A DNA stretch of 64,000 bases from contig JAVHLP010000003.1 of NCBI GenBank assembly GCA_031082145.1, forward strand, positions 1-64,000, read 5' to 3'. Shown piece by piece: positions 35,938 through 43,027 of this stretch. Below the pieces are notes generated by a model, which worked only from the letters and a program-made list of their open reading frames with translations, did no database searches and was not told the origin of the DNA. The translations under genes and the position numbers were made by a program. Source of the DNA: a bacterium (GTDB taxonomy: Bacteria; Bacillota; Sulfobacillia; UBA995). Position 1 is the stretch's first letter. Each line of letters opens with the position of its first letter.

Positions 35938-36141
35938 TCACCTCCTTCTAGCACGCCTTTTCCATGGAGACTGCTTGTGCAATAGGCGGAGGCAGCGGGT
36001 ATCGCCCCACGGTCTGGATCGTCTTGATCTGCGCTGGGTTGTCCCCTCGCCAGCCTCATCTCCTGCGCCAGCCTCACAGCCACAGGGACACAGGCTGAAG
36101 GCGTCGAGCTGGCCTACCTGCAGCACAATCTTGAAGCTCAT
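35938..36141 (-). CDS. Second small peptide with an N-terminal CxCxC motif
   Basis: 67 residues. MSFKIVLQVGQLDAFSL precedes CPCGC (Cys 18, 20, 22) and a Gly/Ala/Glu stretch, then an arginine-rich tail with one more Cys (50). The first half resembles the neighbouring peptide (F-x-I-V near the start, clustered Cys, then Gly-rich), while the basic tail looks like out-of-frame sequence, so the gene may carry a frameshift. The ATG overlaps the stop of the ABC exporter, and its own stop lies in the ribosome site of the next peptide. Confidence 0.6.
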   Translation of the reverse strand: MSFKIVLQVGQLDAFSLCPCGCEAGAGDEAGEGTTQRRSRRSRPWGDTRCLRLLHKQSPWKRRARRR

Positions 36142-37868
36142 TGTCTCACCTTCGGTCCCACGAGCTGTCCCGAGAAGACCTCCCGGTACTGCCCGGGCGT
36201 GACGATCAGTTCATCATGTCGGCCTTCTTGCTCCAGACATCCGTCCTTCAGGACCACGATCCGGTCGGCGGCTCGCACCGTGGACAGCCGATGTGCAGCC
36301 AAGACCACAGTGGTCGCGGGCAGTAGCGAGCGCAGGGCCTCAAGCACCCTGCCTTCGGTCTCGGAATCCAGGGCCGAGGTAGCCTCGTCCAGAAGTAGCA
36401 CCTTCGGCCGCTGCAGCACCGCCCGCGCAAGGGCGATCATCTGCCGTTGCCCACCGGACAGCTTCGCCCCTCGCTCGCCCACCAGCGTCTGGTATCCCTC
36501 CGGAAGCTCGCCGATGAACATGCTCACTCCCAACGCCTGGGCCACCACCAGAGTCTCGTCATCTGTGACCCGAGGGTTCCCAAGCTGAATGTTCTCGGAC
36601 ACGGTTCCGGAGAACAGAAACACATCCTGAGTGACCAGCAGGACCTCCCGCCGGAGAGAGGCCAGAGAGACCTCGATCACGTCTTGGCCGTCAACCGAGA
36701 CCGTCCCGTCTGGAATCGGAAACAGTCGCACAATGAGGGAGAGCAGGGTGGACTTCCCGGAGCCGGTAGAGCCCACCAGGGCCACCCACTCTCCGGGCTC
36801 GACTCGCAAGGAGACATCCCGGAGGGCTACCTTCCCGCTCGGATAGGTAAAGGAGACCCTTCTCAGTTCCACCTGGCCTGCGGACACGGTAAGAGCGGGA
36901 CCTTCGTCGGGCTCGGACGCTTCGTCCAGCAACTCGAATATACGCTCGGCAGCGACCTTAGCGCGCTGGAGGCTCAGTCGCGTGGTGACGATGCTCTGGG
37001 TTGGTCCGTAGAGGTAGGCGAGGAGCGACATGAAGGCGATCACCGTCCCAAGCGTGAGCTGGCCGCGGATCACCTGATAGGCACCGAAGATCAGTAGGAG
37101 CATCGGGCCGACTCCGGTGAGGAACGTCAGCACCCCTCCCACCATCGCCCCGAAAGCGTTCGTGCGCACGTTGGCCCGCTGGAGAAAGATCATGGATGCG
37201 GACACCCGCTGTACAATCCATGCTCTCAGGCCCAGAAGGCGCGAAACCATGGCCGCAGCTAGCCCTTCTCCAAGCTCCCGGGACACTTGGGCGTCTCCTT
37301 CCTGGATGTCTTGGCAGAGGATGCCCATCCGCGCGTTCAGCCGTTTCGAGGCCAGCGCCAATGCCGGCAAGACCGAAAGCGCCAGGAGGGCCAGCCGCCA
37401 GTCGAGGTAGAGGAGAAGGCCTGCGCCGACAAGGAGAAAAAGGAGGTCGTTGATCAGACTCAAGGTGCCAAGGAAGAAGTCTTTGGCCACCGCAGGGTCG
37501 CTGCGGATCCGTGCCATCAGGTAGCCAGCCTGCCGCTCCTGGAAGAAGACCTGGGGCAAGGTCAGCACGTGATCTAGTAACGTCGTCTGGACATCGACCA
37601 GCAATCTCTCTTGGGCCACTACTGCTAGGTACCGCGTGCCGTAAGCAAGGCTCCCCCGGAGGGCGACGAGGAAGACCAGCCCCCCTCCCACCCACCAGAG
37701 CTCATCCACTTGACCCCGGGGGATGGCCCCGTCGACGATCTGCCTGACCAAGAGCGGGATGGGAAAGGTGACCGCAGTGAAAGCGATCATCGAGCCGAGG
37801 AGGCCCAGACCAGCTCCCCAGCGAGGGAAGACGAACCGTGCGAGGAATCGCCTTATCGGGTTTCTCAT
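36138..37868 (-). CDS. ABC exporter with fused permease and ATPase
   Basis: 576 residues. The N-terminal part has six membrane helices of exporter type. The ATPase follows with Walker A GSTGSGKST (about 370), Q-loop VTQDVFLFSGTVSENI, signature LSGGQRQM, Walker B VLLLDEATSALD and H-loop AAHRLSTV. No C39 peptidase domain is present, so any leader would need another protease. It overlaps both the regulator upstream and the small peptide downstream by four bases (ATGA), placing it in one tightly coupled operon, with peptide export the natural inference. Confidence 0.9.
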   Translation of the reverse strand: MRNPIRRFLARFVFPRWGAGLGLLGSMIAFTAVTFPIPLLVRQIVDGAIPRGQVDELWWVGGGLVFLVALRGSLAYGTRYLAVVAQERLLVDVQTTLLDHVLTLPQVFFQERQAGYLMARIRSDPAVAKDFFLGTLSLINDLLFLLVGAGLLLYLDWRLALLALSVLPALALASKRLNARMGILCQDIQEGDAQVSRELGEGLAAAMVSRLLGLRAWIVQRVSASMIFLQRANVRTNAFGAMVGGVLTFLTGVGPMLLLIFGAYQVIRGQLTLGTVIAFMSLLAYLYGPTQSIVTTRLSLQRAKVAAERIFELLDEASEPDEGPALTVSAGQVELRRVSFTYPSGKVALRDVSLRVEPGEWVALVGSTGSGKSTLLSLIVRLFPIPDGTVSVDGQDVIEVSLASLRREVLLVTQDVFLFSGTVSENIQLGNPRVTDDETLVVAQALGVSMFIGELPEGYQTLVGERGAKLSGGQRQMIALARAVLQRPKVLLLDEATSALDSETEGRVLEALRSLLPATTVVLAAHRLSTVRAADRIVVLKDGCLEQEGRHDELIVTPGQYREVFSGQLVGPKVRQ

Positions 37869-38458
37869 TCGGCGTCCTCCCCGGCCACCGGGGTCTTGCC
37901 GGCAATGTAGTCGGCAGCGGCAAGAAGAGTGAACAGGGTGGAAGTCCCGTGGACGGTTGGTTCATGTTGATCTCGGGCGACCTTGCGGACCATGCCCGCG
38001 GCCTCAAGGGACCGCAGGTGGTGGTAGAACTGGCCCTGGGAAAGACCGCTGCGGTCCATTGCCTCAGCGGAACCGCAGGCGCCGGAGACGAGCGCTGAGA
38101 GGAGGCGCAGCCTCTCGCCATTCGCCACCAGCACCAGAGAGCGGGCCAATCCCGGACTCCCCAGTGCCTTCGGGATGTCTTCATCGGAAAATGCCTCGTA
38201 CCAGGTGGTGGTGTGCCCTCCCGGGCCGCGGTGGACACCCGTGATCAGTACGCGGACACCTTCCCCCTCTCCCAGTCGTCCCTCCAACGCCCTCAAGACT
38301 TGGCCGACCACGTTGCGGGCCCGAGGAGGGCCGATTGTGGAAAGAAGGGCGGAGGTCTCCTCAGCCTCCAGGCCACGCGAGTCTTCCTGAAACTCGGCAA
38401 GCGTGTCGGCTAGATGTCGAAGCTGAGCCTCCACCCGAGCGAGATCATACTGTGGCAT
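37865..38458 (-). CDS. ArsR-like winged-helix regulator
   Basis: 197 residues. The C-terminal half is a winged helix (LRLLSALVSGACGSAEAMD, then LSQGQFYHHLRSLEAAGMV) of the ArsR/HTH_20 type. The N-terminal half is helical (VEAQLRHLADTLAEFQEDSR) with an extra domain around residues 60-110. The ATG at 38458 is chosen because GGAGGAT sits 7 bases upstream. It is the first gene of the minus-strand peptide operon and probably controls the consensus promoter just ahead of it. Confidence 0.78.
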   Translation of the reverse strand: MPQYDLARVEAQLRHLADTLAEFQEDSRGLEAEETSALLSTIGPPRARNVVGQVLRALEGRLGEGEGVRVLITGVHRGPGGHTTTWYEAFSDEDIPKALGSPGLARSLVLVANGERLRLLSALVSGACGSAEAMDRSGLSQGQFYHHLRSLEAAGMVRKVARDQHEPTVHGTSTLFTLLAAADYIAGKTPVAGEDAE

Positions 38459-38492
38459 CTTCTGATCCTCCGTAGTTACATACCTACCGTGT

Positions 38493-38521
38493 ATCATAGT
38501 TGCCGTCGAGGGCCGTGTCAA
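38493..38521 (-). promoter_or_regulatory. Strong sigma-A promoter of the minus-strand peptide operon
   Basis: On the minus strand, TTGACA (38521-38516) and TATGAT (38498-38493) are separated by exactly 17 bp. It drives the regulator, exporter and peptides. Confidence 0.75.
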
Positions 38522-38522
38522 G

Positions 38523-38550
38523 ACGTATCTCATCGGACGTATCTCATCGG
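38523..38550. repeat. Tandem 14-bp repeat next to the -35 box
   Basis: ACGTATCTCATCGG occurs twice head-to-tail (38523-38536 and 38537-38550), one base from the -35 box of the minus-strand operon promoter. Location suggests a regulator or RNA polymerase contact site, or a recent duplication. Confidence 0.6.
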
Positions 38551-38575
38551 TTGTGCGCCAAGTGGCGGTAGGTAG

Positions 38576-38860
38576 CCGGAGCGGGTCACCCCCGCCGGCG
38601 GGTGCCACTTCGCCAGCGTCCTGCCTGGCCGGAGGGCGCTCGCCTTTATCGGTGTCTCCGACCTGAGCCGGGACTTCGCGGGGGCGCAGGCGGTGGCCCG
38701 GGCTTTCGGCCACAGCGTGAACGCGGCCCTGGTGGACTCCCTCGTGGCGCCCGGGGCGGACGCCGGACGGGGAACGGAGGCCGAAGCTGAGGCGTTCGAC
38801 CTCGGCCGGCGGCTGGCCCGCGCGGCCCGCAAGCTGGAACCTGCCCCCGAGGCATACTAG
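38576..38860 (+). pseudogene. Probable gene fragment without its 5' end
   Basis: A 94-codon open frame follows a TAG with no start at its beginning. It reads RVTPAGGCHFASVLPGRRAL near the start and AFDLGRRLARAARKLEPAP near the end and has host-like composition. It resembles the C-terminal part of an alpha/beta protein that I cannot name. Internal GTG codons could serve as starts for a shorter product. It ends 32 bp before the DUF1540 gene. Confidence 0.35.
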
Positions 38861-38892
38861 CAGGGATCGATTTCGCCAAGGGGGGCAGATCC

Positions 38893-39138
38893 ATGACCCA
38901 GGTGCGCTGCACCGTAAACAACTGCCACTACTGGGGCAAGAACAACACCTGCGTGGCCTCCGCCATCCTCGTCACCAGCGACTCCTTTGGGGCCGACCAG
39001 CCCCACCAGTTCGACGCCCCGCTGGCCGACACCCTGGAGCACACGCCAACCGAAACCTGCATGGAGACGTGCTGCAAGACTTTCCACCCGTCGGGGGCCG
39101 GCCAGAAGCGGGCCGACGACGTGAGCCTCGAGGGCTAG
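38893..39138 (+). CDS. DUF1540 protein
   Basis: 81 residues with paired Cys motifs: VRCTVNNCHYWGKNNTCVAS near the start and TCMETCCKTF near residue 60. Small Cys-rich DUF1540 proteins are common in spore-forming Clostridia and are thought to bind metal; no biochemical role is assigned. AGGGGGGC precedes the ATG. It meets the convergent rqcH gene with a 4-bp tail overlap. Confidence 0.85.
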   Translation: MTQVRCTVNNCHYWGKNNTCVASAILVTSDSFGADQPHQFDAPLADTLEHTPTETCMETCCKTFHPSGAGQKRADDVSLEG

Positions 39139-40865
39139 GGCTCCCGCAGGGCGGTCACGGCCTCCTCCGAGGGGGTCACGTAGATGGTCTTGTGAGCGTG
39201 GTAGATCACCTTCCCCGGCGGGGCGCCGGGGGGCTTACGCACGTTGCGCCGCTCCGTGTAGTCGACCGCCACCTGGCTGGAACGCCTGCCCCGGCTGTGC
39301 CAGGCCGCGATCTCAGCCGCCTGGCGTAGGCTGGCGGCCGGCGGGGCTCCGGCGGCGGTCTTCAGGATGACGTGGGATCCGGGCATTTCCCGGGCGTGCA
39401 GCCAGACGTCGGCCGGGCCGGCGTGGCGCAGGGTCAACTCCTCGTTCTCCCGGTTGTTCCGCCCCACCAGCACAAGGAGACCGGCGGTAGTGCGGTAGCG
39501 GGCAAAGGGCGGGCGGGCGGCCGGGGGGCGCGAGGTGCTGCCCTTGACCCCCGTCCGGTAGCCCCTGGCTGCCAGTTCGTCCAGCAGCGGTTCCCCGTCG
39601 CCGGCGGACTCCAGCTGGGCCAGTTTCGCGGCCAGGTAGACCTGCTCCTCATCGACTTCGCCTCGCCGGTGAACCAGGGCCTTGGCCGCCCGGCGGGCCC
39701 GGGCCGCCCGCCTGAACAGGGCCTGGGCGTTCTCGGCGGGGGAGAGCCGGGGGTCAAGGGTCACCTGTACCGGCCCCGCAGCTGGGTCCAGGTGGTCGGG
39801 GAGTACCGCTTCCGAGAGACCTTCCTTGAGCCGGTACAAGTTGGCGATCAGGATCTCTCCCCGCCGGTGGAGTTCTTCCGCGTCGGCCGCCTCGGCCAGG
39901 GCGCGGTCGACCTCGGCCCGGAGTCCTTGCAGGCGGTCCAGTTCGCGGCGGAGGAGAGACTCAGCCTGCTGGACGGCCACCCGGGTCGCCCGCCGCCGTT
40001 CGAGACATGCATACACATGGTCGAGCATGTCGGCGACGGAGGCGAAGTCGCGGCGGGCGCCCGGCCCGAGGAGGGGGAGGACCCAGAATTCAAGGGGTTC
40101 TCCGGCCGGCCCCTCGAGCACGTTGGGGGAGAAACGGCCCTCCAGGACATCCTGGGCCAGGGCCCCGACCGCCTGTACCAAGGGCCCGGAGCCGTCACCG
40201 AGGCGGGCGGCCGGCAAGTCGGGGTCCAGCCCGGAGCGGAGGCAGGCTTGTCGGGCCAGGGTAGGTCCCGCTCCTCGCACCAGGTGGACCAGGGCCCGCC
40301 AGAGGGGGAGATCGGGGGCGACCCCGGCGAGGTCTTCCCGGCTGAGCAGCCGGGCTTCCCGGCCCGGGGCGGGCGGCGGGGGAGCATAGACGGCTCCCGG
40401 GACGACCTGGCGGTACCGGCTCTTCCCTGGCCCGATGCGCTTGACGGCATCGGCGACCCGGCCATCGGGGTGGAGCAGGATGACATTGCTGTGGCGGCCC
40501 ATGATCTCGACCACCAGGTGCTTCTCGACCGGCTCGCCAAGGTCGTCGCTGGCACCCACGACGACCCGCAGGACGCGCTCACCGGGGTCCTGGGCGAGCC
40601 GCAGCAAGCGCTGTCCTTCCAGGTGGCGGCGGAGCAGCATGCAGAAAGCGGGAGCGGTGGCCGGCCGCTCCGGCAGCCGGCCGGTCAGGTGCGCCCGGGC
40701 CGCTTCAGGGGAGGCTGAACACAGCCACCAGCCCTTCTCGCCCCGGTGATAGAGGGCCAGGACGATCTCGTGACGGGCGGTCTGGTAGACACGCTCAACG
40801 CGACCCCCCGCGAAGCGCTCGGCTTCACGGACCGCGGCCGCCATGGTGGCAGTGTCGTAAGCCAC
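39135..40865 (-). CDS. rqcH: NFACT family ribosome quality-control factor (RqcH)
   Basis: 576 residues. The NFACT-N domain (MAYDTATMAAAVREAERF, then HLVVEIMGRHSNVILL) is followed by helix-hairpin-helix and coiled-coil regions. The C-terminal NFACT-R domain shows VLVGRNNRENEELTLR and ADVWLHAREMPGSHVILK. RqcH binds obstructed 50S subunits and adds C-terminal Ala tails to stalled chains. The length and the conserved DVWLHA block fit. The similarly named fibronectin-binding protein label in databases refers to the same family. Confidence 0.92.
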   Translation of the reverse strand: MAYDTATMAAAVREAERFAGGRVERVYQTARHEIVLALYHRGEKGWWLCSASPEAARAHLTGRLPERPATAPAFCMLLRRHLEGQRLLRLAQDPGERVLRVVVGASDDLGEPVEKHLVVEIMGRHSNVILLHPDGRVADAVKRIGPGKSRYRQVVPGAVYAPPPPAPGREARLLSREDLAGVAPDLPLWRALVHLVRGAGPTLARQACLRSGLDPDLPAARLGDGSGPLVQAVGALAQDVLEGRFSPNVLEGPAGEPLEFWVLPLLGPGARRDFASVADMLDHVYACLERRRATRVAVQQAESLLRRELDRLQGLRAEVDRALAEAADAEELHRRGEILIANLYRLKEGLSEAVLPDHLDPAAGPVQVTLDPRLSPAENAQALFRRAARARRAAKALVHRRGEVDEEQVYLAAKLAQLESAGDGEPLLDELAARGYRTGVKGSTSRPPAARPPFARYRTTAGLLVLVGRNNRENEELTLRHAGPADVWLHAREMPGSHVILKTAAGAPPAASLRQAAEIAAWHSRGRRSSQVAVDYTERRNVRKPPGAPPGKVIYHAHKTIYVTPSEEAVTALREP

Positions 40866-40930
40866 GCTTCGGGCCTCCTCCCGGCTGCCCCCGCACTATT
40901 CTGCTCGATGGCGGGCGGTTCCTGGCGGGC

Positions 40931-40959
40931 TTCAGATCGGGTCCCGCGGCTGGTATAAT
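40931..40959 (+). promoter_or_regulatory. Promoter ahead of the DUF1405 gene
   Basis: TTCAGA (40931-40936) and TATAAT (40954-40959) have a 17-bp spacer. The -10 box overlaps the ATG at 40958, so this promoter would produce an mRNA needing the GTG at 40970, nearly leaderless. Confidence 0.5.
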
Positions 40960-41641
40960 GAAGGGTGCCGTGAACCTGCTGAAGCTCAGAGACCGCCTGG
41001 GCCAAGACCGCCGGCTGCTGGTGCTCCTGCTGGGAGTCAACCTGATCGGTGCCGGCTATGGCTTCGACTGGTACGCCGACCAGCTCAGGACCACTCCCTT
41101 CTGGCTGTGGCCGCTGACTGCCGACAGTCCCGTGAGCTTGCTGTTCTTCTCCCTGGCCCTGGCCATGTGGCTGGCCGGCCGCCGGCTAGCGGTTCTCGAG
41201 ACCCTGGGTTACGTGGGGCTCGTCAAGTACGGGTTTTGGACCATGTTCGTGGTCGGCCTGCACTGGGCCCGAGGAGGCGACTTCCTGGGGATTGATCTCT
41301 TCTTGTTCCTGTCCCACGGTCTCATGGCTCTGCAGGCCCTGCTCCTGGCGGGATGGCTGCCGCTCCCGGCGGCCGCCTTCGGCCCCGCGCTGGCCTGGCA
41401 CCTGGCAAATGATTACTTCGACTACCTGCACCCCGGCACACCGACCATGGGGCTGCTGATCGATGCGGGCGTGACGCAGGTCGTCAGCTTGCTCTCAACC
41501 CCGGTCGCGACGCTGGTGCTCTTGACCCTGAGGGGCCGAGGCCAGCAAGGGCATGATTTGACCGATCCCCCAGTTGTCGGATATAATGACAGAAACCGAA
41601 TAGATCCATCGGTCACTCCTGACCGGTCCCCTGAACGCTGA
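40958..41641 (+). CDS. DUF1405 membrane protein (YpjA-like)
   Basis: 227 residues with six hydrophobic segments. WYADQLRTTPFWLWPLTADSP and FLSHGLMALQALLL are typical of DUF1405, found in Bacillota without assigned function. The last 35 residues (after VLLTLRGRG) are polar and overlap the next promoter and the start of the riboswitch. The ATG at 40958 or the GTG at 40970 may be the true start; the candidate promoter favours the latter. Confidence 0.8.
   Translation: MKGAVNLLKLRDRLGQDRRLLVLLLGVNLIGAGYGFDWYADQLRTTPFWLWPLTADSPVSLLFFSLALAMWLAGRRLAVLETLGYVGLVKYGFWTMFVVGLHWARGGDFLGIDLFLFLSHGLMALQALLLAGWLPLPAAAFGPALAWHLANDYFDYLHPGTPTMGLLIDAGVTQVVSLLSTPVATLVLLTLRGRGQQGHDLTDPPVVGYNDRNRIDPSVTPDRSPER
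41558..41587 (+). promoter_or_regulatory. Promoter of the riboswitch-controlled operon
   Basis: TTGACC (41558-41563) and TATAAT (41582-41587) are separated by 18 bp, inside the 3' end of the DUF1405 gene. Transcription would start near 41594, about 40 bases before the riboswitch. Confidence 0.7.
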
Positions 41642-41751
41642 GTCTCTTGTAGAGCGGGGGAACCAGTAGTGGGGCGAGTCCCGGACCAAGTCCGGGTAGG
41701 GTCACCTCTCGACCCGAGCCCGTCAGCTAACCTCGTAAGCGTGGAGGAGGG
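41634..41751 (+). ncRNA. Cyclic di-AMP riboswitch (ydaO-yuaA class)
   Basis: The two most conserved blocks of this class are present in order and spacing: AGCGGGGGAACCAGTAG (41652-41668), then a GC hairpin, and CCGTCAGCTAACCTCGTAAG (41720-41739). The start CGCTGAGTCTC fits helix P1. In Bacillus the class senses c-di-AMP and turns off downstream genes for wall hydrolases and potassium or osmolyte transport. Here the downstream genes are an opine-dehydrogenase-like enzyme and a B12-binding protein, an unusual target. Confidence 0.9.
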
Positions 41752-41804
41752 GCGGATCGGAGCAGGAAGAACGACTTGAGCTAGACATGACGAGTCTTTC
41801 TTCA

Positions 41805-41833
41805 GGCCCGGGACCCCCCGGGCCAATTCTTTT
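41805..41833 (+). terminator. Intrinsic terminator of the riboswitch expression platform
   Basis: GGCCCGGG (41805-41812) pairs with CCCGGGCC (41817-41824) around four bases, followed by AATTCTTTT. It lies between the aptamer and the next ribosome site, as expected for control by termination. Confidence 0.85.
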
Positions 41834-41851
41834 CGGAGGGGAGGCGATCTC

Positions 41852-43027
41852 ATGACCGTCTTGGAGATGTCTGAGTACCTGGCCAAATTCCGTCGCGACC
41901 TGCGGTTCGCGGTGCTGGGAGCGGGCAACGGGGGGCAGGCCCTCGCCGGCTACCTGGCCTGGCGCGGATTCCCGGTGCGGCTGTACAACCGGTCGGCGGA
42001 CAAGCTAGAGGGGATCCGCGATCGGGGCGGCGTTGAACTCGAGGGGCGATTTGGGGGATTCGGCCGGCTCGAGGCGGTCACCTCCGACTTGGGGGAAGCG
42101 CTCCAGGGGGCGAGGGTCATCCTGGTGGTCATCCCCGCCTCGGGGCATCGCGACCTGGCCCGGGCTCTGGCACCTCACCTGGCTCCGGGGCAGGTGGTCG
42201 TCTTGAATCCCGGCCGGACCGGGGGGGCATTCGAGTTCTACCGGGTCTTTCGGGAGCGCGGGGTCCATCCTGCGGTCACCGTTGCCGAGGCGCAGACTTT
42301 CATCTTCGCCAGCCGGGTGGTGGGACCGGGGAGAGCCCGCATTTTTGAGAAGAAGCGGCGAGTTCCCGTGGCCGCCCTGCCGGCCGGGCGTACCCGGACG
42401 GTCGTGCGGCTCATGCGGCGCGCCCTTTCCGAGTTTGTGCCTGCCGCCCATGTACTGGAGACCAGCCTGGCTAACATCGGGGCGATCTTCCACCCCGCGC
42501 CCGCCCTCATGAACGCGGCCCGGATCGAAAACGGGTCCAGCTTCGACCACTACCACGACGGGATCTCTCCGGCCGTGGCCCGGGTGCTGGAGGCCATGGA
42601 CGAGGAGCGCCTGGCGGTGGCGAGGGCCCTGGGCCTGCGGCTCATCTCGGCCCGGGAGTGGCTTCGGGTGGCCTATGGCGCCGTGGGTCCCGATCTGTAT
42701 ACCGCCATCGCCTCGTGCTCAGCCTATGCCGGGATCGGTGCTCCCCGCGAGGTGAACAGCAGGTATCTACATGAGGATGTCCCCGCCGGGCTGGTTCCGC
42801 TGGCAGCGTTAGGCCAGTTGACGGGAGTGACCACCCCGGCCATCAGCGCCATCGTGGATCTGGCCTCGGTGGCGGTGGGGGCCGATTTCCGGGCCGCCGG
42901 CCGTACCCTGGAGCGCATGGGCCTGGATGGGATGACCGTGAACGGGCTGTGGGATTACGTCTTGAGGGGGGAGAGGGCCCCTGCCGCAAGAAGCGAGGAA
43001 GCTCATTCTGGCGGCGGCGCTTGGTGA
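41852..43027 (+). CDS. NAD/opine dehydrogenase family protein
   Basis: 391 residues. A Rossmann start FAVLGAGNGGQALAGYLAWRG and the C-terminal octopine/nopaline dehydrogenase domain (ETSLANIGAIFHPAPALMN, ENGSSFDHYHDGISPAVARV with the active-site His) are clear. The family reduces an imine formed from an amino acid and a keto acid, or the reverse. The ATG has GGAGGGGAGG upstream. It is the first gene behind the c-di-AMP riboswitch and overlaps the B12-binding gene, suggesting linked amino-acid chemistry. Confidence 0.85.
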   Translation: MTVLEMSEYLAKFRRDLRFAVLGAGNGGQALAGYLAWRGFPVRLYNRSADKLEGIRDRGGVELEGRFGGFGRLEAVTSDLGEALQGARVILVVIPASGHRDLARALAPHLAPGQVVVLNPGRTGGAFEFYRVFRERGVHPAVTVAEAQTFIFASRVVGPGRARIFEKKRRVPVAALPAGRTRTVVRLMRRALSEFVPAAHVLETSLANIGAIFHPAPALMNAARIENGSSFDHYHDGISPAVARVLEAMDEERLAVARALGLRLISAREWLRVAYGAVGPDLYTAIASCSAYAGIGAPREVNSRYLHEDVPAGLVPLAALGQLTGVTTPAISAIVDLASVAVGADFRAAGRTLERMGLDGMTVNGLWDYVLRGERAPAARSEEAHSGGGAW

